Positions 28,631 to 36,421 of a DNA stretch of 64,000 nt are shown in pieces. The DNA is taken from positions 33,502 to 97,501 of the forward strand of contig NZ_SCMX01000019.1 of NCBI RefSeq assembly GCF_005503625.1, in the 5' to 3' direction. The stretch comes from Cupriavidus sp. 2SB (GTDB lineage Bacteria; Pseudomonadota; Gammaproteobacteria; Burkholderiales; Burkholderiaceae). A program made the translations under genes and the position numbers. The notes beneath the pieces are model-generated. The model was not told the origin of the DNA. It searched no databases and saw nothing but the letters and a program-made list of their open reading frames with translations. Every line of letters begins with the position of its first letter. Position 1 is the first letter of the stretch.

Positions 28631-28749
28631 CCCTCTCCCTTTGGGAGAGGGGCAGGGGAGAGGGCAGGCGGTGCAAATTGCCACTGTTCGGCAAGCAGAA
28701 CCTCAGGCCCTCTCCCCCAACCCCTCTCCCGCAGGCGGGAGAGGGGAGC
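28631..28749. repeat. Dispersed palindromic repeat, copy 1
   Basis: A GC-rich element of about 119 bases with CTCTCCC/GGGAGAG hairpins at each end and a conserved centre (GGTGCAAAT ... CGGCAAGCAGA). The two halves are inverted repeats of one another. A second copy in the same orientation is at 51235-51362. It lies between two convergent genes and overlaps the 3' end of the leftward gene. Confidence 0.88.
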
Positions 28750-29299
28750 TTATAAACCCAAACCGCTTCTCCACCTCCGCCTCCACGATCGGCTCGATTT
28801 CAATATCGCGGCCATCGTAGTGGAAGACCCCCAGCGTCGCCCCGCAGGCTTCGCCATGCCAATCGCTGGTCGTACTGAACGCATCCAGATCATGATCGTG
28901 GAGCAGCGCCGCCTGCTCGCCATCCACGCCGTCGACCGTGCCCGACAGCAACACATTGCCGTGCTCATCGGCAAAGCATGAAGCCGGAACAAACGCGCGG
29001 CTCGTCGTGGTGGACAGCACGCCGTTGTGCAGCCGCACGATCCATGGTGTGTACATCAGCGAAACAAACACGCGCTGCGGCCCGTTCTGGAAGTACCAGC
29101 CGCCGTGTTCGTCTCGCGTGTAGTTGCGTTCGATAAAGGCGATCAGCGCCTCATGCCGGATCGGGTCGCCGGACAGGCCGTGCTGTTGCGCGAACTCGTT
29201 GCGCATGCGCCATTGGCCGCGCCGGTCCAGCGCCAGCCAGCCGTAGCAGTTCGGCACGTTCGGCCAGCGGGCCATGGCTTGCCTGACAACTTCGTCCAT
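28703..29299 (-). CDS. Conserved hypothetical protein with repeat-derived C-terminus
   Basis: Unrecognised cytoplasmic protein of 198 residues starting MDEVVRQAMARWPNVPNCYGW behind AGGAGA. The body looks like a conserved Burkholderiales family: LALDRRGQWRMRNEFAQQHG, WYFQNGPQRVFVSLMYTPW and a His/Asp-rich HDHDLDAFSTT segment. It has no signal peptide and no membrane helix. The last 15 residues (SSPLPPAGEGLGERA) are encoded by the dispersed palindromic repeat, which also supplies the stop codon. This looks like a frame extension by repeat insertion rather than a native terminus. Function is unknown. Confidence 0.82.
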   Translation of the reverse strand: MDEVVRQAMARWPNVPNCYGWLALDRRGQWRMRNEFAQQHGLSGDPIRHEALIAFIERNYTRDEHGGWYFQNGPQRVFVSLMYTPWIVRLHNGVLSTTTSRAFVPASCFADEHGNVLLSGTVDGVDGEQAALLHDHDLDAFSTTSDWHGEACGATLGVFHYDGRDIEIEPIVEAEVEKRFGFISSPLPPAGEGLGERA

Positions 29300-29315
29300 G
29301 GTCTGTCTCCTTTGT

Positions 29316-30332
29316 TTATGCGCGAATGCTGTCGAAGAACGCGAGGATGCGTGCCGGCAGCCATTCGATATGGCCAGCCACGGGCAACAGCGGCAGATGG
29401 CCGAGCAGGCCGTTGCGCGGCGTCATGAAGCCGACGTGGCCGCCGTGCTCGGGTTGCTCCAGCGTGACGTCGGCGCTCACCTCTGCGGGGCCAGGCAGGT
29501 GGCGGCCCGGCAGGAAGGGATCATTGCGCGCGTTCAGCACGAGCGTAGGAATGCGGATCTCGCCGAGGATGGGCTTGCTGGAGGCGCGCGCCCAGTAGTC
29601 GTCCGTATCGCGAAAGCCGTGCAGCGGTGCCGTGACGATGTTGTCGAACGCGTACAGGTCGCGGCTCGCCAGCATCGTGTCGCGGTCGAACAGGCCGGGG
29701 AACTGGTCGAGCTTGGCCAGCGACTTGCGCTTGAGCGTCTGCAGGAACATCCGCGTGTAGAGCATGTTGAAGCCGCTGGAGAGCGCCGCCCCGCCTGCCG
29801 CCAGATCCAGCGGGGAAGAGATTGCTGCCGCCCCGCTCAGGAAGCCGGCCGCGTGGCCATCCTCGCCAAGAAAGCGCAACAGCGCATTGCCGCCGAGCGA
29901 GATGCCCACGGCCAGTATCGGCCTGTCTGGGTCGCTCTGGCGTACCGTGTCGCGCAGACGGTGCAGCACCCAGCGGATCTCGGCGGAATCGCCCGAATGA
30001 TAGAAACGCGGCGCCTGGTTCAGTTCGCCCGAGCAGCCACGGAAATGCGGAATCACGCCTTGCCAGCCGCGCTCGCGCAGCGCGGTCATCAGCGTCTGCG
30101 CGTAGTGGCTGCGCGAGTCGCCTTCCAGGCCGTGGAACATCACCACCAGCGGCGCATCGGCGGCGGTGGGGTGCGTGGTCCAGTCGAGATCGATGAAGTC
30201 GCCATCGGGCGTGCTCCAGCGCTCGCGCCGGAACGTGATGCGGCGGTGTCGCGTGAAGCGCGCGGGCAGGATGGTCTGCGCGTGGCCGCCGCGCAGCCAC
30301 CACGGTGTCTGGAAGGCGTCGCCGAACAGCAT
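29316..30332 (-). CDS. Alpha/beta hydrolase, YheT family
   Basis: Alpha/beta-fold hydrolase of 338 residues starting MLFGDAFQTPWWLRGGHAQT; an upstream in-frame ATG reads through the neighbouring gene and was rejected. The YheT/EMB8-type N-terminal motif WWLRGGHAQTILPA is present. The nucleophile elbow is GISLGGNAL, the acid is in LNARNDPFLP and the histidine is in HGGHVGFM. Substrate is unknown; relatives act on esters or lipids. It lies 11 bases downstream of the NTF2-like gene, in a leftward cluster with waaF. Confidence 0.9.
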   Translation of the reverse strand: MLFGDAFQTPWWLRGGHAQTILPARFTRHRRITFRRERWSTPDGDFIDLDWTTHPTAADAPLVVMFHGLEGDSRSHYAQTLMTALRERGWQGVIPHFRGCSGELNQAPRFYHSGDSAEIRWVLHRLRDTVRQSDPDRPILAVGISLGGNALLRFLGEDGHAAGFLSGAAAISSPLDLAAGGAALSSGFNMLYTRMFLQTLKRKSLAKLDQFPGLFDRDTMLASRDLYAFDNIVTAPLHGFRDTDDYWARASSKPILGEIRIPTLVLNARNDPFLPGRHLPGPAEVSADVTLEQPEHGGHVGFMTPRNGLLGHLPLLPVAGHIEWLPARILAFFDSIRA

Positions 30333-30343
30333 GGCGTCGCCTG

Positions 30344-30784
30344 TCAGTGCAGGGCCTGTCCCGGTGCGGCGGCCACGGCGGCCACCTGCACCGCGTTGGC
30401 CGGGCTGCAATGAATATGGGCCAGGCGCCAGCCCTCGTGGTTCTGCATCAGCACATAGGTGGTATGCACGAAGAGGTCGGCTTCCACGCGGCCTTCGCCA
30501 AAGCGCAGTGCCTCGGTCACGTCGAAGATCGACACGCCGAGCGACGAATGGCTGCTGGTCTCGATGGCATCGATCAGCACGGGTTGCTCTTCGAGCAGAT
30601 GGGCGAAAGCCTGGCGCAGGCTGTCATGGCCGATCAGGCGCTGGCCATCGGGCATGACGCACGTGACCGAGTCTTCGTCCAGCCAGAGCCGCAGGGCGCC
30701 GTCGGCGTCGCGCAACTTCATGGCTTCACGGAAGGCATCGACGATGTCTTCGGCGGAATCGAACAGGCGGGCGAAACGAGGCAT
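30344..30784 (-). CDS. NTF2-like (SnoaL/DUF4440-type) protein
   Basis: Small protein of 146 residues starting MPRFARLFDSAEDIVDAF. It has the cone-shaped NTF2/SnoaL fold signature: an N-terminal helix (AFREAMKLRDADGALRLW), DSVTCVMPDGQRLIGHDSLRQAF, and strands ending in TTYVLMQNHEGWRLAHIHCSP. Such proteins are ligand-binding or ketosteroid-isomerase-like, and no specific activity can be assigned. It lies between waaF and the YheT-like hydrolase with ten-base gaps, consistent with one operon. Confidence 0.88.
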   Translation of the reverse strand: MPRFARLFDSAEDIVDAFREAMKLRDADGALRLWLDEDSVTCVMPDGQRLIGHDSLRQAFAHLLEEQPVLIDAIETSSHSSLGVSIFDVTEALRFGEGRVEADLFVHTTYVLMQNHEGWRLAHIHCSPANAVQVAAVAAAPGQALH

Positions 30785-30794
30785 GTTGGCGTGG

Positions 30795-31817
30795 TCAGGG
30801 GCGATGCAGGAGTTTGCGCAACTCGACGAACACCATTTCGGGTTCGATCTCCTTCAGGCAACGCAGGTGGCCGAGCGGGCACTCGCGCTTGAAGCAAGGG
30901 CTGCACTCGAGTTGCAGCCACATGATACTCGCTGCCTGTGACAGCGGGGGCGTATGGCGCGGATCGCTGGAGCCGTAGACGGCTACCTGGGGCCGGTTCA
31001 GCGCGGCGGTCACGTGCATCAGGCCCGAATCGTTGCAGACTGCGGCCTCCGACAGCGCCAGCAGGTCCACGGCATCGTCCAGCGAGGTTTGTCCGCATAG
31101 GTTGCGCACGAACGGGGCGCCCGCGACGATTTCCTCGGCGATCTCGCTGTCCTTGGCGGACCCCAGCGTGATCATCTGGGCATACGGATACGAGCGCCGC
31201 AGCATCTGCGCCAGCGCCGCGAAATGCGCGGCGGGCCAGCGCTTGGCGGGGCCGAACTCCGCGCCGGGGCAGAACGCGATCACCCGCGTGCCCGGAGCGA
31301 TGCCGAAGCGGCCAGCGGTGGCCGCCATGCGCGCCGGGTCTACCTTGAGCTGCGGATCGGGGATCGATTCCGGCAGGCGCGCGCCGGGCTTGAGGGCCAG
31401 GCGGGCGTAGTGCTCCACCATGGGCGGGCGGTTGTCGCGCGGCGGGTTGGCGTGGCGGATGTTGATCATGCCGAAGCGTGCTTCGCCGCGATAGCCGACG
31501 CGAAGCGGAATGCCGGCCAGGAACGGAATCAGCGACGATTTCAGCGAATTCGGCAGTACATAGGCCACGTCGTAGCCTTCGTGCTTGAGCTGCTGGGCGA
31601 ACATCAGCCGCGCGCTGAGCTGCAGCTTGCCGTGCGCCAGGTCGCTCGGGAATACCTTGCCGATCTCGGGCATGCGCGCGAGGACCGGAGCGACCCACTT
31701 GGGCGCGAGGGCGTCGATGACAAGGCGCGGGTGGCGCGCCTTGAGCAGCGAGAAGAGCGGCTGCGCCATCAGGGCGTCGCCGATCCAGTTGGGGGCAATA
31801 ACGAGGGCTTTTCTCAT
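30795..31817 (-). CDS. waaF: ADP-heptose:LPS heptosyltransferase II
   Basis: Cytoplasmic-side glycosyltransferase (GT9) that adds the second heptose to the LPS inner core. The 340-residue protein starts MRKALVIAPNWIGDALMAQP; 14 upstream codons were rejected. Diagnostic WaaF segments are APNWIGDALMAQPL, VLPNSLKSSLIPFLAGIPLRVGY, FCPGAEFGPAKRWP and NDSGLMHVTAALNRPQVAVYG. A C-terminal cysteine cluster (LECSPCFKRECPLGHLRCL) is typical of this family. It follows the zinc-finger gene on the same strand. Confidence 0.96.
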   Translation of the reverse strand: MRKALVIAPNWIGDALMAQPLFSLLKARHPRLVIDALAPKWVAPVLARMPEIGKVFPSDLAHGKLQLSARLMFAQQLKHEGYDVAYVLPNSLKSSLIPFLAGIPLRVGYRGEARFGMINIRHANPPRDNRPPMVEHYARLALKPGARLPESIPDPQLKVDPARMAATAGRFGIAPGTRVIAFCPGAEFGPAKRWPAAHFAALAQMLRRSYPYAQMITLGSAKDSEIAEEIVAGAPFVRNLCGQTSLDDAVDLLALSEAAVCNDSGLMHVTAALNRPQVAVYGSSDPRHTPPLSQAASIMWLQLECSPCFKRECPLGHLRCLKEIEPEMVFVELRKLLHRP

Positions 31818-31863
31818 GGAGTGGGTCTGGCTTGGCCCTTTTCTTCGGTGCCCGGGCATGTCA

Positions 31864-31894
31864 ACGCCCCGGGGCGCTGGGCGGCCCGGGGCGT
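31864..31894 (-). terminator. GC-rich hairpin between the zinc-finger gene and waaF
   Basis: ACGCCCCGGG pairs perfectly with CCCGGGGCGT around an 11-base loop. No T-tract follows on the minus strand, so it is a possible attenuator or processing structure rather than a standard terminator. Confidence 0.4.
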
Positions 31895-31932
31895 CAGGTC
31901 GAAACGGCAGGAGGAAGCGTGCGTCGTACGGA

Positions 31933-32127
31933 TCAGTGGTGGCCCTTGAGCACGGTGCCCGGCTTGAGCTTGTACACGGTGCCGCAGTACGGGCACTTGA
32001 CCTCGCCGGTGTCCGCCACGTCCAGGAAGACGCGCGGATGATAGTTCCACGCCGGGGTGTTGCCGGTGGGGCAGTGCAGCGGAATGTCTTCCGCGCCGAT
32101 TTCTACGACGGTTGCGGTTTGCGTCAT
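31933..32127 (-). CDS. CHCC-type zinc-finger protein
   Basis: Small protein of 64 residues starting MTQTATVVEIGAEDIP. The zinc ligands are Cys19 (LHCP), His30 (NYHPRVFL) and a CPYC pair (residues 45-48), the zf-CHCC arrangement. This matches the domain of the mitochondrial complex I subunit NDUFS6, and alphaproteobacterial homologues associate with complex I. In Burkholderiales it is commonly found near ilvE and waaF, as here. A specific function in this organism is not known. Confidence 0.9.
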   Translation of the reverse strand: MTQTATVVEIGAEDIPLHCPTGNTPAWNYHPRVFLDVADTGEVKCPYCGTVYKLKPGTVLKGHH

Positions 32128-32190
32128 GGTGTTACGTAGTCTTGCAGGGATGGGTTCGCAGGGATCTTGCTGTTTTCAGGTTGCCGCCGG

Positions 32191-33111
32191 TCAGACCGGC
32201 GTCAGCCACTTCTTGTACTTCTCGTCAGTGCCGTGCACGGCCGCGAAGAAGGTGTCCTGGATGCGCTTGGTGACCGGGCCACGGCTGCCTTCGCCAATGA
32301 CGCGGTCGTCCAGTTCGCGGATCGGCGTGACTTCGGCGGCGGTGCCGGTGAAGAAGGCTTCGTCGGCGCAGTACATCTCGTCGCGCGTGATGCGCTTTTC
32401 ACGGACTTCGATGCCGAGGTCGCGCGCAATGGTCAGCGTGGCGTCGCGCGTGATGCCGTCCAGGCACGAAGCCAGGTCCGGGGTGTAGATCACGCCGTTG
32501 CGCACGATGAACACGTTCTCGCCCGAGCCTTCGCTGACGTAGCCGTCGGTATCGAGCAGCAGCGCTTCGTCGTAGCCCAGGCCGGTGGCTTCCTGGTTGG
32601 CCAGGATCGAGTTGATGTAGTAGCCGCTGGCCTTGGCGCGCACCAGCGAGACATTGACGTGGTGGCGCGTGAACGACGAGGTCTTCACGCGGATGCCGCG
32701 CTCCATGCCGTCCTCGCCCAGGTAGGCGCCCCACGGCCACGCGGCGATGGCCACGTGAATCGTGTTGCCCTTGGCGGACACGCCCATCTTCTCGGAGCCG
32801 ATCCAGACCAGCGGGCGGATGTAGCCGGAATCCAGGTTGTTGGCGCGCACCACTTCGCGCTGGGCGGCTTCCAGGGTGGCCTCGTCGAACGGCATCGCCA
32901 TCTGGAAGATCTTGGCCGAGTTGAACAGGCGGCGCGTGTGCTCTTTCAGGCGGAAAATCGCCGGACCGTCAGGCGTCTTGTAGGCGCGCACGCCTTCGAA
33001 TACGCCCATGCCGTAGTGCAGGGTGTGCGTCAGCACGTGAATCTTGGCATCGCGCCATTCAATCAGCTTGCCGTCCATCCAGATCTTGCCGTCGCGATCC
33101 GCCATCGACAT
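32191..33111 (-). CDS. ilvE: Branched-chain amino acid aminotransferase
   Basis: PLP-dependent class IV aminotransferase for the last step of leucine, isoleucine and valine synthesis, 306 residues, starting MSMADRDGKIWMDGKLIEW behind GGGAG; a much longer upstream frame is non-coding. The catalytic lysine is in VNVSLVRAKASGYYINSILA. The signature YDEALLLDTDGYVSEGSGENVF and the substrate-binding HYGMGVFEGVRAY are present. Length matches E. coli IlvE. It is divergent from the SNF2 helicase gene. Confidence 0.96.
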   Translation of the reverse strand: MSMADRDGKIWMDGKLIEWRDAKIHVLTHTLHYGMGVFEGVRAYKTPDGPAIFRLKEHTRRLFNSAKIFQMAMPFDEATLEAAQREVVRANNLDSGYIRPLVWIGSEKMGVSAKGNTIHVAIAAWPWGAYLGEDGMERGIRVKTSSFTRHHVNVSLVRAKASGYYINSILANQEATGLGYDEALLLDTDGYVSEGSGENVFIVRNGVIYTPDLASCLDGITRDATLTIARDLGIEVREKRITRDEMYCADEAFFTGTAAEVTPIRELDDRVIGEGSRGPVTKRIQDTFFAAVHGTDEKYKKWLTPV

Positions 33112-33236
33112 GGTTGTCTCCCTCTGCACCAACGAAAGTCGTAAAGGCGCCATTGTAAGCCGCGGGGCCTTGCGTGCCAACGCGGCCCGGCGGACGCCCG
33201 TTCTACAATCGCACCTTTGCCTCCCAGCCTGTACGC

Positions 33237-36185
33237 GTGGCCCAGACCGACCTGCCCCCCGAACCGCTTGATCCTGTCGATGTCGATGCCGTGGATGCCT
33301 CCGGGCCTGCCTGGCAGGACGCGCTCGGCGCACTCGAAGCGCTGGCGGGCGGCACCCCGGCGGAGGAAGACCCGGGTCGCGACCGCCGGCTGGTCTGGGC
33401 ATTGACGATCGACGGCGATGGCGAGGTGGGCACCATCGAGCCGATGGCCCAGTCGCTGGGTCCGCGCGGTTGGGGCCAGCCGCGTCCCATCCCCCTTGCG
33501 CGCGTGGCTGGCGACGATGCGCTGGCGCCGTGGGATGCCCGAGTGGCGCGTGCCATCCGGCGCGACACGTCGCGCAACCGTCGCCATGTGCTGGACCGCG
33601 CCGCCGCCGTGATGGCGCTGGTCGGGCATCCTGCCGTGGTGCTGTCCCATGCGCCGACCGTGCCGATGGAAGTGGTGGAAGGGTCTCCCGCGCTGGAGGC
33701 CGTGCGGGAAGGGGATCGCTACATGCTGCGCATCGTGCCGCCGCCCCGGCCCGCACGCTCGATGGAGGATTTCCTGCCGGCCGCCGCGAAACAGGAGGCC
33801 GAGGCGCTGCGCCAGATCACGGTGCTGCGCGATGGCGCGCGCCGGTTACGCGTGATTCGCTTCACGGCGGCCCAGCAGGGCGCGGCCAAGCTGATTGCAG
33901 GCGGGCTGGCCGTGCCCGCCAACGCACAGGCCCGGCTCGACAGTACGCTGCGGGCGCTGGCCGGCCATTTCCAGATCCATGCCGATAGTTCGGGCGAAGC
34001 GCGCGAGCGCGATCCGGAGTCGCGGCTGCGCGCCGAAGTGGCGCCCGTGGGACGTGGCATCAGCCTGCGGCTCGTGGTCACGCCGCTGGGACCGCTCGGG
34101 CCGCGTCTGGCGCCGGGCCAAGGCCGCGCGCAGTTGATGGCCACCCTCGGCGGCGAGACCCTGGTGACGCAGCGCGATCTCGATGCCGAACTCGCACACG
34201 TGGCCGAGGTATTCGACGCGCTGCCGTTCCTCGTGCAGCAGTCGCCCGCGAATGGCGAGCATGCCTGGACGCTCGACGATCCCGAGGATGCGCTGACTGC
34301 CGTGGAGACGCTGCCGGGGCTGGCTGGCGTGATCGATCTCGACTGGCCGCGCGGACGCGAACTGCGCGTGATCGCCGCAGACCTGCCGCAACTGGCTGTC
34401 AGTGTGGAGACCGGCAGCGAGTGGTTCAAGCTGGTCGGCGAGCTGCACGTGGCCGAGGGGCTCGTGCTGTCACTCGAAAAGCTCGTCAAATGGGCGCACG
34501 GCCACGCGGGACGTTTCATCCCGATGGACCACGGCGTCTACGTGGCGCTGACCCGCCGATTGCGCGATAGGCTGCGCGATCTGGCTGGCGTGGGCGACAC
34601 CGTGCGCGACGGCATCCGCGTGCCACTCGTCGCCACACCCTGGCTCGACGATGTGCTGGCCGGTGTGGGTCTCGATCCCGATGCGCATTTCCGCGGCCGC
34701 GTGAAGCGCCTGCGCGCCGCGCGCGAGGCCGATGCACTCGTGCCGGCCACGCTGGCCGCCGAGCTGCGGCCCTATCAGTGCGAGGGCTACCGCTGGATGA
34801 TGTCGCTGGCCGAGGCAGGGCTGGGCGCTTGTCTGGCCGACGACATGGGGCTGGGCAAGACGCTGCAATCGCTGGCCGTGCTGCTGGCGCGCGCGTCGGG
34901 TGGCGCGGCGCTTGTAGTGGCGCCCACTTCGGTGTGCGGCAACTGGGCGGCGGAAGCGCGCCGCTTTGCGCCGTCGCTCAACGTCATGGTCTATGCCGAG
35001 GGGGATCGCGATGCCATCGTCGAGCAGGCTACGGCGCATGACGTGGTGATCGTTTCGTACACGTTGCTGCAGCAGGCGCGCCGCGCGTTCTGCGCGCGAG
35101 CGTGGCACACAGTGGTGGCCGACGAAGCCCAGTCGTTCAAGAACCCGACCTCGCGCCGCGCGCAGGCGATGTTCGCGTTGCAGGCGGATTGCCGCATCGC
35201 CCTGTCCGGTACGCCGGTGGAGAACCGCCTCGCCGAACTCTGGGCCGTGATGCGCTTTTGCAATCCGGGGCTGCTGGGATCCTTGGTGCGGTTCAACGAG
35301 CATTTCGCCAATCCGATCGAACGCAACGGGGCGCGCGAGCCGCGCGTGGTGCTGCGCCGGATGATCGCGCCATTTGTGCTGCGCCGGACCAAGGCGCAGG
35401 TGCTCGATGAACTGCCACCGCGTACCGAACTGGTGATCCGCGTGACGCCAGAGCCGGCCGAGGCGGCGCACTACGAGGCGCTGCGGCGGCAGGCACTGTC
35501 CGAGGCCGAGCGCGCGTTGCTGCGACCGAAGAAAGACAAGCGGGCCCGTGCCACGCTGCCCGAACCCGAGGCGCGCATCCACGTACTGGCCCAGTTGATG
35601 CGGATGCGGCGGGCCGCGTGCGATCCGCGGCTTGTCACGCCCGAGGTGGCGCAGCCCGGCGCCAAGGTGCGCGCGTTTGCCGACCTCGTGGCGACGCTCG
35701 CAGCGAATGGCCACAAGACGCTGGTGTTCAGCCAGTTCGTCGATTTCCTGCAGATCCTGCGCGATGCGCTGGATCAGGCGGGCCTGAGCTACCAGTATCT
35801 GGACGGCGCCACGCCGGCCCCCGAACGCACGCGTCGCGTGGCGGCCTTCCAGTCGGGGGAGGGCGATGCCTTCCTGATCAGCCTGAAGGCGGGCGGCTTC
35901 GGCCTGAACCTGACCGCCGCAGACTACGTGGTGATCGCGGACCCGTGGTGGAACCCGGCTGCCGAGGATCAGGCGATGGGCCGCGCCCACCGCATCGGCC
36001 AACAACGGCCGGTCACGGTCTACCGGCTGATTTCGGCGGGCACGATCGAGGAGCGCATCGTGGACCTGCACCAGGGCAAGCGCGCGCTGGCGGATGGCGT
36101 GCTGGAGGCTTCCGACGGCGAGGCCATCGGCCGCGATGCCGTGCTGCCCGATATCGACGATCTGGTCGGGCTGCTGCGGCAGTAG
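33237..36185 (+). CDS. SNF2-family DEAD/DEAH-box helicase
   Basis: Swi2/Snf2-type ATPase of about 982 residues. A GTG start at 33237 (MAQTDLPPEP) is preferred to a GTG 21 codons upstream because a TACAAT -10-like element (33213-33218) lies between them. The N-terminal half (about 1-500) has no recognised domain. The helicase core has LRPYQCEGYRWMMSL, Walker A DDMGLGKT, DEAQSFKN, LSGTPVENRL, a C-terminal helicase lobe (GHKTLVFSQFVDFLQIL) and motif VI QAMGRAHRIGQ. Such proteins translocate on DNA and may remodel RNA polymerase or repair complexes; the role here is unknown. No adjacent methylase or nuclease suggests a defence island. Confidence 0.9.
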   Translation: MAQTDLPPEPLDPVDVDAVDASGPAWQDALGALEALAGGTPAEEDPGRDRRLVWALTIDGDGEVGTIEPMAQSLGPRGWGQPRPIPLARVAGDDALAPWDARVARAIRRDTSRNRRHVLDRAAAVMALVGHPAVVLSHAPTVPMEVVEGSPALEAVREGDRYMLRIVPPPRPARSMEDFLPAAAKQEAEALRQITVLRDGARRLRVIRFTAAQQGAAKLIAGGLAVPANAQARLDSTLRALAGHFQIHADSSGEARERDPESRLRAEVAPVGRGISLRLVVTPLGPLGPRLAPGQGRAQLMATLGGETLVTQRDLDAELAHVAEVFDALPFLVQQSPANGEHAWTLDDPEDALTAVETLPGLAGVIDLDWPRGRELRVIAADLPQLAVSVETGSEWFKLVGELHVAEGLVLSLEKLVKWAHGHAGRFIPMDHGVYVALTRRLRDRLRDLAGVGDTVRDGIRVPLVATPWLDDVLAGVGLDPDAHFRGRVKRLRAAREADALVPATLAAELRPYQCEGYRWMMSLAEAGLGACLADDMGLGKTLQSLAVLLARASGGAALVVAPTSVCGNWAAEARRFAPSLNVMVYAEGDRDAIVEQATAHDVVIVSYTLLQQARRAFCARAWHTVVADEAQSFKNPTSRRAQAMFALQADCRIALSGTPVENRLAELWAVMRFCNPGLLGSLVRFNEHFANPIERNGAREPRVVLRRMIAPFVLRRTKAQVLDELPPRTELVIRVTPEPAEAAHYEALRRQALSEAERALLRPKKDKRARATLPEPEARIHVLAQLMRMRRAACDPRLVTPEVAQPGAKVRAFADLVATLAANGHKTLVFSQFVDFLQILRDALDQAGLSYQYLDGATPAPERTRRVAAFQSGEGDAFLISLKAGGFGLNLTAADYVVIADPWWNPAAEDQAMGRAHRIGQQRPVTVYRLISAGTIEERIVDLHQGKRALADGVLEASDGEAIGRDAVLPDIDDLVGLLRQ

Positions 36186-36328
36186 TCGTTTCATTCCCCG
36201 TTTGCACCAAACGGTATACAAATTTCCCCTGCCTTGGTGCTCCGATTTCGAGTCATTCTGCCCTGCGATGCTTGATTGGCCTTGATTCGCCTTGTTACGG
36301 TGCATCCAGCCTTGGCACAAATACTGCC

Positions 36329-36356
36329 TTGTGATTTGTGCAATTCTGAATATAGT
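36329..36356 (+). promoter_or_regulatory. Candidate promoter of the amidase-transporter operon
   Basis: -35 TTGTGA (36329-36334), a 16-base spacer and -10 TATAGT (36351-36356). A GTATAC core overlaps the -10 (36355-36360) and another occurs at 36213-36218. Such cores recur in GntR-type operators, so repression is possible but unproven. Confidence 0.5.
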
Positions 36357-36421
36357 ATACCGACACAAACACGCGCAGACTGGTGGTCCCCACCCGTCCA
36401 CGTACAACATCTGGAGCCCCC

